A DNA stretch of 64,000 nucleotides from Arthrobacter sp. ISL-65 (GTDB lineage Bacteria; Actinomycetota; Actinomycetes; Actinomycetales; Micrococcaceae). Each line of letters starts with the position of its first letter. Within the stretch, counting starts at the first letter, position 1. The notes under the pieces were generated by a model. That model did no database searches. It had not been told where the DNA came from and was given only the letters and a program-made list of their open reading frames with translations. The stretch covers positions 34,083 through 98,082 of the forward strand of contig NZ_JAGGPN010000022.1 of assembly GCF_018613795.1 (NCBI RefSeq), in the 5' to 3' direction. The translations under genes and the position numbers were made by a program. Shown in pieces: positions 14,655 to 22,349 of this stretch.

Positions 14655-16017
14655 TGTTTGCTCCTGTTGGTGAGGGGGAAATTGAGAGTTTTGACTTGAG
14701 TTTGAGACCGACGGCGGCCAGCAGGACCGCGGCGATGGCGGCTGCACGGGCGAAGGCCAGGAAATTGGAATTGACGCCCAAACCGGCGGCAAGCAGTAGG
14801 CCGCCCACCTGCGGTGCGGCGACGGCGCCGATCCGGCCCGTCCCCAGAGCCCAGCCCAGCGCGGTCCCCCGCAGATGCCCGGGATAGTGGCTCGCGACGG
14901 CGGCGATGATGAGGCACTGCGTGCCATGCGTGCCGACGCCGGCAAGGACCAGCATGCAGTAGACGACGCCGACGGGGGGCCCGGTCACGAGGACCACGAG
15001 CGCTCCGGCAGCGACGGCGGCAGCGGCGATCGCCGTCGGAACCGGACCGAAGCGGGTCCCGGCCCAGGCCGTGATGACCGAGCCGGCCACCGCCCCGAGA
15101 TTGAGGGCCAGGGCGAAAGTCAGGGCGGAGCCCAGGTTGTAACCGGCCAGTTGCATGAGGTTGGGCAGCCAGGTGCCCAACCCGTACCAGGCAAAGAGCG
15201 TGGCAATCGTGGCCACGGCGAACAGCACGCTGGCTCCCAGGTAGGGGGCACGGAGCAGCGATTTGAAGCCGGATGGTTCCTTGACCGTGCCGCCACTGCC
15301 GGCTGCCTTTCCGGTCGCGTTGCGGGCCGCCTTGGCTGCGGCAACATCCATGGCGCTTAGCGGGGCCAGCGTCTCCGGAAGGTATTTCAGGCCGAGCGGC
15401 ACCACGACTACCAGGGCAAGCACGGCCACCAGGAACATTGACTCCCAGCCGAAGGCGGGGATTATCTGAATGCCGACGAGGGCTGCGATGGATCCGCCGA
15501 TCGGGACGCCGGACATCATCAGGGTGGCGACTGTGGACCGCCATTTGGCGGGCACCAGCTCGGCAACGAGGGCGTTCGCTGACGGCACCAGGCCGCCGAG
15601 CCCGATGCCGGCGAGGAGCCGCAGGGATCCGAAGGCGGCGGCATTGGGAGCGAAGGCACAAAGGATGGTGAAGATCGAGAAAATGATGGCGCAACCCAGG
15701 ATGGTGCGGCGGCGACCCCAGGAGTCGGCCATTCGGCCGGCAAAGATCGCCCCGATCATCATGCCGACGAAGGCCATGGATCCGATGGTTCCGGCGGTGG
15801 CCTTGCTCAGTCCCCAGCCGGTCTCGGAGATCAGGGAGGACTGGACGGTGCCGTAGACGATGAGGTCGTAACCGTCGAAGACCACCAGGAGCCAGCAGAC
15901 GAGAACAGCCGCTGCCGAGCTTTTGGAGAACCTCGGTGGGGGCTCATTCGCGGCAGTGCGGGCGGGAGCCCCCTGGGAGGACCCGTGCGGCGCTGCGGCG
16001 GGAAGTGTGTGATTCAT
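14647..16017 (-). CDS. MFS aromatic acid:H+ symporter (AAHS family)
   Basis: A 456-residue transporter with 12 predicted membrane helices. The first helix contains DGYDLIVYG, the acidic motif of the aromatic acid:proton symporters (BenK, PcaK, GenK type). The loop motif GRMADSWGRRRTI between helices 2 and 3 is the MFS signature. Position upstream of the 3-hydroxybenzoate hydroxylase, with overlapping ends, points to 3-hydroxybenzoate or gentisate uptake. The exact substrate is inferred. No ribosome-binding sequence precedes the ATG. A GACAGT six bases upstream is at best a weak leaderless -10. An IclR operator lies 41 bases upstream. Confidence 0.88.
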   Translation of the reverse strand: MNHTLPAAAPHGSSQGAPARTAANEPPPRFSKSSAAAVLVCWLLVVFDGYDLIVYGTVQSSLISETGWGLSKATAGTIGSMAFVGMMIGAIFAGRMADSWGRRRTILGCAIIFSIFTILCAFAPNAAAFGSLRLLAGIGLGGLVPSANALVAELVPAKWRSTVATLMMSGVPIGGSIAALVGIQIIPAFGWESMFLVAVLALVVVVPLGLKYLPETLAPLSAMDVAAAKAARNATGKAAGSGGTVKEPSGFKSLLRAPYLGASVLFAVATIATLFAWYGLGTWLPNLMQLAGYNLGSALTFALALNLGAVAGSVITAWAGTRFGPVPTAIAAAAVAAGALVVLVTGPPVGVVYCMLVLAGVGTHGTQCLIIAAVASHYPGHLRGTALGWALGTGRIGAVAAPQVGGLLLAAGLGVNSNFLAFARAAAIAAVLLAAVGLKLKSKLSISPSPTGANNV

Positions 16018-16053
16018 CCCACTACTGTCAGCGCCATGGCAGGGCAGCCGCCA

Positions 16054-16059
16054 TAGAAT
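16054..16059 (+). promoter_or_regulatory. Leaderless -10 box of the IclR regulator
   Basis: TAGAAT, six bases before the GTG start, with no ribosome-binding sequence. It overlaps the left arm of the adjacent inverted repeat. Confidence 0.55.
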
Positions 16060-16074
16060 TCTGATGTGCAGAAC
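16058..16074 (+). promoter_or_regulatory. IclR operator 1 (TTCTG-N5-CAGAA)
   Basis: The sequence ATTCTG-ATGTG-CAGAAC forms an inverted repeat with perfect five-base arms. It overlaps the end of the -10 box and covers the GTG start codon of the regulator gene. The same repeat recurs at 16926-16942. Autorepression of the regulator, and control of the divergent transporter-hydroxylase operon, are inferred. Confidence 0.6.
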
Positions 16075-16887
16075 ATCTCATCATCCCATTCGTCCCGGAA
16101 GCCGGTGCAGAAGCGGCCCACCTATTCCATCGAGGCAGTGGACAACGCGCTGCAACTCCTGCAGCTGCTCCGGGACGGTGGCGCGCTGAGGCTCAAGGAC
16201 GCAGCCGGGGAGCTGGGGGTGGCCCCGTCCACTGCCCACCGGCTCCTGGCGATGCTGGTCTACCGGGGGTTCGCCGTGCAGGATGAAAACCGCCGCTACG
16301 TGCCGGGTCCTGCAATGGGGGTCGGGCCTGCCGGGCTGAGCTGGACCAGGCTGCTCCGCGGGCTCGCCCAGCCGCACATGGAGCTGCTGTCCGCGCAACT
16401 CAACGAGACCGTCAACCTCATGGTCCGGGTGGGCACGAAGGTGCGGTTCCTGGCCACGGTGGAGGGAAACAACGTGTTGCGGGTTGGTGACCGGCAGGGG
16501 ACGGTGATGCCGGCCAATAAGACCTCCGGAGGCAAAGCCATGCTCGCCGAACTTGAAACCCCGATGATCGAACAGCTCTTCCGCAGCAACAATGCCGAAA
16601 TTGGCGGGGACACGATTCCCGCGGCGGACTACCCGGTGTTCCTGCGCGAGCTTGAATCCATCCGCAGCAACGGTTTCGCGGCTAACTTTGAGGGCACGGA
16701 GGAGGGCGTGAGCGCCCTCGGCATCGCCCTGCACAACCGGCACGGCCAGGTGGTCGGAGCGCTCAGCGTCGCCACTCCCGCGACGCGGTTCCGCAGGTTG
16801 TTCGACGCCGGACTCGTGCCCGCCCTGCGGGAAACCTGCCGGCAGCTGGAGATCGATATCGCGGCCAATCCGGCCGAGCCGGACTGA
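16066..16887 (+). CDS. IclR-family regulator of the gentisate pathway
   Basis: A 273-residue IclR-type regulator. The N-terminal winged helix-turn-helix runs from about residue 20 to 85 (YSIEAVDNALQLLQLL, LGVAPSTAHRLLAMLVYRGF). The C-terminal effector domain follows (LSAQLNETVNLMVRVG, NKTSGGKAMLAEL, GVSALGIALHNRHGQVVGALSV). IclR members often control aromatic catabolism and bind pathway acids. The gene stands between the transporter-hydroxylase operon and the dioxygenase operon. Matching inverted repeats lie at both promoters. The GTG start is chosen because it sits six bases after TAGAAT. Confidence 0.92.
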   Translation: MQNISSSHSSRKPVQKRPTYSIEAVDNALQLLQLLRDGGALRLKDAAGELGVAPSTAHRLLAMLVYRGFAVQDENRRYVPGPAMGVGPAGLSWTRLLRGLAQPHMELLSAQLNETVNLMVRVGTKVRFLATVEGNNVLRVGDRQGTVMPANKTSGGKAMLAELETPMIEQLFRSNNAEIGGDTIPAADYPVFLRELESIRSNGFAANFEGTEEGVSALGIALHNRHGQVVGALSVATPATRFRRLFDAGLVPALRETCRQLEIDIAANPAEPD

Positions 16888-16925
16888 GGCCCCGGAAGTC
16901 CGGACCCAGTCGTCCCACACTAACA

Positions 16926-16942
16926 ATTCTGACCAGCAGAAT
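16926..16942 (+). promoter_or_regulatory. IclR operator 2 upstream of gentisate dioxygenase
   Basis: ATTCTG-ACCAG-CAGAAT is a perfect six-base inverted repeat with a five-base spacer, the same as operator 1 in its TTCTG/CAGAA arms. A -10 box, TAGGGT (16970-16975), lies 27 bases downstream and lacks a good -35. This geometry suits an activator. Confidence 0.6.
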
Positions 16943-17019
16943 ATGCTGGGGATCACATAGCTCCATCCGTAGGGTCGAACTACGCCAACGAACTGTTCTG
17001 ACCTATCGAGGAGGCCCGC

Positions 17020-18153
17020 GTGACCATCAGCGCCGAGAACACGACCCATGAATCAGTGGCCGCCGCCCATGAGGCCCCGGAACCGACACCGGAGGAGGCC
17101 GTGCAACTGGAGCAGCTGTACCGCGACTTCGAGCAGGAGAACCTCATCCCGCTCTGGACCGAGATCGGTGACCTGATGCCGATGGTTCCTTCGCCCAAAG
17201 CCCGGCCCCATGTGTGGCGCTGGGACGACCTCTACCCCTTGGCTGCCCGCGCCGGTGACCTGGTTCCCGTAGGGCGGGGCGGTGAGCGGCGGGCCATAGC
17301 CCTCGCCAACCCGGGGCTGGGTGGCACGCCCTATGCGACACCGACGCTCTGGGCGGCCATCCAGTACCTGGGTGCCCGCGAGACCGCACCGGAGCACCGC
17401 CACTCGCAGAACGCCTTCCGGTTCGTCGTCGAAGGCGAAGGCGTCTGGACCGTAGTGAACGGGGACCCGGTGGCGATGCGCCGCGGTGACTTCCTGCTGA
17501 CGCCCGGCTGGAACTTCCACGGCCACCACAACGACACCGACCAGCCGATGGCGTGGATCGACGGCCTGGACATCCCGTTCGTGCACTACGCCGACGCCGG
17601 GTTCTTCGAATTCGGAACCGAGCGTGTCACCGACGAGGCCACCCCGGACATCTCCCGCTCCGAGCGGCTCTGGGCCCACCCCGGGCTGCGCCCGCTCTCC
17701 GGCTTGGACAACACCACCAACTCCCCCATCGCCGCTTACCGGTGGGAACACACCGACCGGGCACTGCGCGAGCAGCTGCTGTTGGAGGATGAGGGCCACC
17801 CGGCCACCGTCAGCCAGGGCCACGCCGCGATCCGCTACACCAACCCCACCACCGGCGGGGACGTGATGCCCACCATCCGCGCCGAGTTCCACCGGCTCCG
17901 CGCCGGCGCCACTACCGAAGCCGTCCGCGAGGTCGGCTCCAGCGTGTGGCAGGTCTTCGAAGGCACCGGCAGCGTGCTGCTCAACGGCGAACGCAAGGAA
18001 CTCGCCAAGGGCGACCTGTTCGTGGTCCCGTCCTGGACCGAGTGGTCCCTGCAGGCGGAAACAGAATTCGATCTGTTCCGCTTCAGCGACGCCCCCATTT
18101 TCGAACGCCTGAACTTCAACCGCACTTACACCGAAGGACGCAAGAACGCATGA
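17020..18153 (+). CDS. Gentisate 1,2-dioxygenase
   Basis: A 377-residue bicupin ring-cleavage enzyme that opens gentisate to maleylpyruvate with Fe(II) and oxygen. The N-terminal cupin carries EHRHSQNAFRFVVEGEG with His126 and His128. The third ligand, His167 in WNFHGHHND, lies 41 residues after the first, the same spacing as in characterised enzymes. The second cupin (residues about 285-365) contains GSSVWQVFEGTGSVLL. The GTG start follows CGAGGAGGCCCGC. It is the first gene of an operon whose members overlap by four bases and one base. An IclR operator lies upstream. Confidence 0.94.
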   Translation: MTISAENTTHESVAAAHEAPEPTPEEAVQLEQLYRDFEQENLIPLWTEIGDLMPMVPSPKARPHVWRWDDLYPLAARAGDLVPVGRGGERRAIALANPGLGGTPYATPTLWAAIQYLGARETAPEHRHSQNAFRFVVEGEGVWTVVNGDPVAMRRGDFLLTPGWNFHGHHNDTDQPMAWIDGLDIPFVHYADAGFFEFGTERVTDEATPDISRSERLWAHPGLRPLSGLDNTTNSPIAAYRWEHTDRALREQLLLEDEGHPATVSQGHAAIRYTNPTTGGDVMPTIRAEFHRLRAGATTEAVREVGSSVWQVFEGTGSVLLNGERKELAKGDLFVVPSWTEWSLQAETEFDLFRFSDAPIFERLNFNRTYTEGRKNA

Positions 18154-18986
18154 GACTCCTCACCCTCCGCCTCTCCAATGGGGAAAAAACAGAAACCGTG
18201 GCTGTCCGCCAGGACGGCGAGACCCTGATCGAGATCGACGGCTTCACCGACGTCGGCGAACTCCTCCGCAGCGAAGACTGGGAGACCACGGCTCGGGCGG
18301 CCAACGGCGCAACCCACGCGCTCGACGGCGCCGACCTCGCCGCCGTCGTGCCCTCCCCGGGGAAAATCATCTGCGTGGGCCACAACTACCGCAACCACAT
18401 CAAGGAGATGGGCCGGGAAATCCCGGAGCACCCCACCCTGTTCGCCAAGTACACCGAATCCCTGATCGGCCCGAATGATGACCTTGCGCTGCCGCAGGAA
18501 TCCGACACCGTGGACTGGGAAGCCGAACTCGCCGTCGTCATCGGCAAGAAGGGCCGGCGGATCAGCGAAGCAGACGCCGCGAGCCACATCGCCGGCTACT
18601 CCGTCCTGAACGACGTCAGCATGCGCGACTACCAGTTCCGCACCATCCAGTGGCTACAGGGCAAGACCTGGGAAAAATCCACCCCATTCGGCCCCGCCCT
18701 GGTCACTCAGGACGAGTTCAGCGCCGGGCCGCTGATGACCTCGGCCGTGGACGGCGAGATCCAGCAGAGCACCCCCACCGGCGACCTCGTGTTCACGCCC
18801 GAATTCCTGGTCTCCTACATCTCCACCATCATCACGCTGAACCCCGGAGACGTGATCGCCACCGGCACCCCCGGCGGTGTGGGCCACGCGCAGGACCCCA
18901 AGCGCTACCTGCAGGAAGGCCAGGTCTTGGTCACCACCATCGAAGGTTTAGGCCGGCTGAGCAACCGCGTGGTCAAGGAAGCCTGA
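18150..18986 (+). CDS. Fumarylpyruvate hydrolase (FAH family)
   Basis: A 278-residue member of the fumarylacetoacetate hydrolase family. In this pathway it would split fumarylpyruvate to fumarate and pyruvate, the final gentisate step. The catalytic fold shows ICVGHNYRNHIKEMG near residue 75, the metal-binding acidic segment WEAELAVVIGKKGRR near residue 120, and NPGDVIATGTPGGVGHAQ near residue 230. The ATG overlaps the dioxygenase stop codon (ATGA), which indicates coupled translation. The downstream isomerase gene overlaps its stop by one base. Maleylpyruvate hydrolysis is an alternative, but the neighbouring isomerase argues for fumarylpyruvate. Confidence 0.9.
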   Translation: MRLLTLRLSNGEKTETVAVRQDGETLIEIDGFTDVGELLRSEDWETTARAANGATHALDGADLAAVVPSPGKIICVGHNYRNHIKEMGREIPEHPTLFAKYTESLIGPNDDLALPQESDTVDWEAELAVVIGKKGRRISEADAASHIAGYSVLNDVSMRDYQFRTIQWLQGKTWEKSTPFGPALVTQDEFSAGPLMTSAVDGEIQQSTPTGDLVFTPEFLVSYISTIITLNPGDVIATGTPGGVGHAQDPKRYLQEGQVLVTTIEGLGRLSNRVVKEA

Positions 18987-19750
18987 TGGCAACCCGCCAC
19001 GACCTCGCCACCGACCCGGGCCTGCAGGAAGAACTCCTGCAGGCCCGGCGGGGCACTGCATTCTTCGCCCGCAAACTTAACGAACTCAGCGACGGCGAGC
19101 TCGACGGCGGCTCCCTCCTTCCGGACTGGACGCGCCGGCACGTCGTGGCCCACGTCGGCTACAACGCACGGGCCATCGCCCGGCTGGTGGAGTGGGCGGC
19201 CACCGGGGTCGAAACGCCCATGTACCCCTCGGTGGCGGTTCGGGACCACGAAATCAACTTCGGCGCCACCCTGTCCCCGATCGCATTGCGGAACCTCTTC
19301 GACCACTCCGCCGTGCACCTCAGCGTCGAATGGCGCGACCTGCCGGACCGGGACTGGGCCAACGAAGTCAAGACCATCCAGGGCCGCACCGTCCCGGCCT
19401 CCGAAACCGTCTGGATGCGCACCCGCGAAGTCTGGATCCACGCCGTCGACCTCGGAAACGGTGCCAGCTTCGCCGACATCCCCGCGCCCGTCCTGGAACG
19501 GCTGCTGCGGGACATCACCTCGGCCTGGCACACCCGCGGCACAGATGCCGGGCTGGCGGTCAGGGTGACGGGCACGGACCTGGTGTTTGGCGATATTGCT
19601 GCGGAGGATCCCGTCACTGTCGGCGGCCCGCTCGCCGGCGTGGCTGCCTGGGCCGCCGGACGGACAGCCGAAGCGGGCTGCTCCGGCGTCACCGCGGCCC
19701 GCGGGGCAGACGTTCTGTCCGACGTTCCTCCTGCCCCGAAGTGGATCTGA
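18986..19750 (+). CDS. Mycothiol-dependent maleylpyruvate isomerase
   Basis: A 254-residue protein of the mycothiol-dependent maleylpyruvate isomerase family (DinB-like four-helix bundle plus C-terminal domain). It would isomerise maleylpyruvate to fumarylpyruvate with mycothiol as cofactor; the prototype was described in Corynebacterium glutamicum. The N-terminal segment LLPDWTRRHVVAHVGYNARAIARL contains the conserved histidines, and VWMRTREVWIHAVDL carries the later family motif. The start overlaps the hydrolase stop as TGATG. Use of mycothiol rather than glutathione fits an actinobacterium. Confidence 0.9.
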   Translation: MATRHDLATDPGLQEELLQARRGTAFFARKLNELSDGELDGGSLLPDWTRRHVVAHVGYNARAIARLVEWAATGVETPMYPSVAVRDHEINFGATLSPIALRNLFDHSAVHLSVEWRDLPDRDWANEVKTIQGRTVPASETVWMRTREVWIHAVDLGNGASFADIPAPVLERLLRDITSAWHTRGTDAGLAVRVTGTDLVFGDIAAEDPVTVGGPLAGVAAWAAGRTAEAGCSGVTAARGADVLSDVPPAPKWI

Positions 19751-19770
19751 GGGCGGCCAAAACGCCGGGG

Positions 19771-19776
19771 TAGACT
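19771..19776 (+). promoter_or_regulatory. -10 box of phosphoketolase
   Basis: TAGACT, 42 bases before the chosen ATG at 19819. The predicted leader contains GGAAGG as the ribosome-binding sequence. A GTG directly abuts this box, but a start there would precede the likely transcription start. Confidence 0.45.
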
Positions 19777-19818
19777 GTGCCCGTCAGCGCTGGAGCGGGA
19801 TCCGACGGAAGGCAATCC

Positions 19819-22254
19819 ATGGGCATGGCCGGGGCAAACGGGGCAATTTCGGACGACGAACTGGACCTCCTCCACCGCTACTGGAACGCGGCGAACTACC
19901 TGACGGTGGCCCAGATCTACCTCCAGGACAATGCACTGCTGCGGGAGCCGCTGCGGCCGGAGCACATCAAGCCGAGGCTGCTGGGGCACTGGGGCACCGG
20001 GCCCGGGCTATCGCTGATCTACGCCCACCTGAACCGGCTGATCAGGAATACATCTGCCGAGGTCCTCTTCATTGCCGGCCCGGGCCACGGCGGACCTTCG
20101 GTGGTGGCGAACGTCTATCTCGAGGGCAGCTACTCCGAGATCTACCCTGAGATCAGCCGCGACGCCGCCGGGCTGCGCCGGCTGGCACGGCAGTTTTCGA
20201 CGCCGGGCGGTGTGGGCAGCCACGTGGGTCCCGCCACTCCCGGGTCCATCCACGAAGGCGGCGAGCTGGGCTACTCGCTGATGCACGCCACCGGCGCGGT
20301 GATGGACAACCCGGGCCTGATCGCCGCCTGCGTGGTGGGCGACGGCGAGGCCGAGACCGGACCGCTCGCCGCCTCCTGGACGGCGCCGTTCTTCCTCAAC
20401 GCGGCGCGGGACGGCGCAGTCCTGCCCATCCTGCACCTGAACGGGGCCAAAATTTCCGGGCCTACAGTCCTGGGACGCCGCCCCGACGCGGACGTCGAGG
20501 CACTGCTAAGCGCCAACGGGTGGGAACCCGTGACGGTGTCCGGCGACCAGCCCGAGAAGGTCCACCGGGCCCTGGCCGCCGCCCTGGACCAGGCGTATGG
20601 CACCATCCGGGACATCCAGCAGGCCGCCCGGGGCGCCGGTTCCGGCGCTTCCGGCTCCGGCAGTACTCGCACGACGGCGGCGCGCTGGCCGGCGATCATC
20701 CTGCGGACCCCCAAGGGCTGGACCGGACCGGGGTCCGTGGACGGCAGTCCGGTGGAAGGCACGTTCCGTGCGCACCAGGTTCCCCTGTCCGGTGTCAGGG
20801 ACAATCCGGAGCACCTGGCGCTTCTGGAGCAATGGATGCGCTCCTACCAGCCCGAGTCCCTGTTCGACGACGACGGCCGGCTCCTGCCCGAACTGGCCGC
20901 TTTGGCGCCCGAAGGCAGGCTCCGGATGGGGGCTGCGCCGTGGGCCAACGGCCAGCCGTCCGTCCCGCTGGACATTCCGGACCTCGAGCAGTACGCCGTC
21001 GACCCCGGCCAGCCCGGTGCGACCAGCATCGAAACCACCAAGGCGCTGGGCGAGCTGTTCCGCGACCTCTACACCGGAACGGAGGACAACCCGCGGTTCC
21101 GGCTGTTCTGCCCGGATGAAACCAACAGCAACAGGCTGGGCGCCGTGTTCGAGGCCACCGACCGCTGCCTCATGCTGGCGGGGACCTACGGGAGCGGCGG
21201 GGATACCGGCGGGGACGACCATGTGTCGGCGGACGGCCGCGTCATGGAGGTGCTCTCCGAGCACCTGTGCCAGGGCTGGCTGGAAGGCTACCTGCTGACC
21301 GGACGGCACGGGTTCTTCGCCAGCTACGAGGCCTTCGCCATGGTCAGCGCCTCCATGACCGTCCAGCACGCCAAGTGGCTGCAGCACGCCCGGGATCTGG
21401 AATGGCGCTCGCCGGTGCCCAGCCTGAACATCCTGCTGACCTCCACCTGCTGGCGCAACGATCACAACGGTTTCAGCCACCAGGGCCCGGGCCTGATCGA
21501 CACCGTGCTGTCCCTTTCCGGCGAGGTGACGAGAATCTACCTGCCGCCGGACACCAACACGCTGCTGGCGGCTGCAGAACACGCCCTGCTCAGCAAGGAC
21601 TACGTGAACCTTGTCGTCGTCGACAAGCAGTCCCACCCCCAGTACCTGACCCTGGCGGAAGCCCGCGCGCATGCAGAAGCCGGAGCCTCCCGCTGGGAGT
21701 GGGCCGGCAACGAGGACGGCAGCAGCACAGAACCGGACGTCGTCCTCGCCTGCGCCGGCGACGTCCCCACCGAGGAGGCACTTGCGGCTGCCTGGCTGCT
21801 GCAGCGCCACGTTCCCGATGCCACCGTGCGCGTGGTGAACGTCATGGACGCCATGGTTCTTCCGCCGCGCGACGTGCACCCGCACGGGCTCGACGACGGG
21901 ACGTTCACTTCGCTGTTCACGGACACCTGCGAGGTGGTGGTGGCATGGCACGGCTACGCCCGCTCCTTCCACCAGCTCCTGCACGGCCGGCCGAACCCGG
22001 ACCGGTTCCACGTTCGCGGCTACAGCCAGCAGGGCACCACCACCACGCCGTTCGACATGGTGGTGGTCAACCGGATGAGCCGTTACCACCTGGCGCTGGA
22101 GGCACTCCGCCGGATGCCGCGGCAGTTCGACGGCGCGGAGTCCCTGGCCGAGCACTGCCACGGGCAGCTGGACGCCCACGCCGCCTACATCCGCGAGCAC
22201 TTCGAGGACCTGCCCGGCATCCGCGAGTGGGTATGGTCGCCGCCTGGTTCCTGA
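19819..22254 (+). CDS. xfp: Phosphoketolase
   Basis: An 811-residue thiamine-diphosphate enzyme that cleaves xylulose 5-phosphate (and possibly fructose 6-phosphate) with phosphate to acetyl phosphate and a shorter sugar phosphate. Family landmarks are YLTVAQIYLQDN near the start, GHWGTGPGLSLIYAHLNRLI, FIAGPGHGGPSVVANVYLEGSYSE, the ThDP motif VVGDGEAETGPLAASW, and NDHNGFSHQGPGLID in the pyrimidine domain. It is full length. The ATG at 19819 follows GGAAGGCAATCC. An insertion rich in Ala/Gly/Ser lies near residue 275. The gene is monocistronic, and no acetate kinase or phosphotransacetylase gene is nearby. Confidence 0.95.
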   Translation: MGMAGANGAISDDELDLLHRYWNAANYLTVAQIYLQDNALLREPLRPEHIKPRLLGHWGTGPGLSLIYAHLNRLIRNTSAEVLFIAGPGHGGPSVVANVYLEGSYSEIYPEISRDAAGLRRLARQFSTPGGVGSHVGPATPGSIHEGGELGYSLMHATGAVMDNPGLIAACVVGDGEAETGPLAASWTAPFFLNAARDGAVLPILHLNGAKISGPTVLGRRPDADVEALLSANGWEPVTVSGDQPEKVHRALAAALDQAYGTIRDIQQAARGAGSGASGSGSTRTTAARWPAIILRTPKGWTGPGSVDGSPVEGTFRAHQVPLSGVRDNPEHLALLEQWMRSYQPESLFDDDGRLLPELAALAPEGRLRMGAAPWANGQPSVPLDIPDLEQYAVDPGQPGATSIETTKALGELFRDLYTGTEDNPRFRLFCPDETNSNRLGAVFEATDRCLMLAGTYGSGGDTGGDDHVSADGRVMEVLSEHLCQGWLEGYLLTGRHGFFASYEAFAMVSASMTVQHAKWLQHARDLEWRSPVPSLNILLTSTCWRNDHNGFSHQGPGLIDTVLSLSGEVTRIYLPPDTNTLLAAAEHALLSKDYVNLVVVDKQSHPQYLTLAEARAHAEAGASRWEWAGNEDGSSTEPDVVLACAGDVPTEEALAAAWLLQRHVPDATVRVVNVMDAMVLPPRDVHPHGLDDGTFTSLFTDTCEVVVAWHGYARSFHQLLHGRPNPDRFHVRGYSQQGTTTTPFDMVVVNRMSRYHLALEALRRMPRQFDGAESLAEHCHGQLDAHAAYIREHFEDLPGIREWVWSPPGS

Positions 22255-22296
22255 ACGGCCAGGTTTTGAGCCCCGTCCACGCAGCCATCCCCGCGG

Positions 22297-22325
22297 TTTC
22301 CAGCATCAGGGCACGGCAGTAGTCT
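22297..22325 (+). promoter_or_regulatory. Promoter of the TPR-LuxR regulator
   Basis: TTTCCA (22297-22302), 17 bases, TAGTCT (22320-22325). A GGGGAAGA ribosome-binding sequence follows before the ATG at 22350. Confidence 0.4.
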
Positions 22326-22349
22326 GGATGCATCATCGGGGAAGATCGC

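Noticed and set aside
18905..19989. Minus-strand frames opposite the maleylpyruvate isomerase gene
   Set aside because: The plus-strand genes form an overlapping operon with family motifs. The opposite frames lack any.
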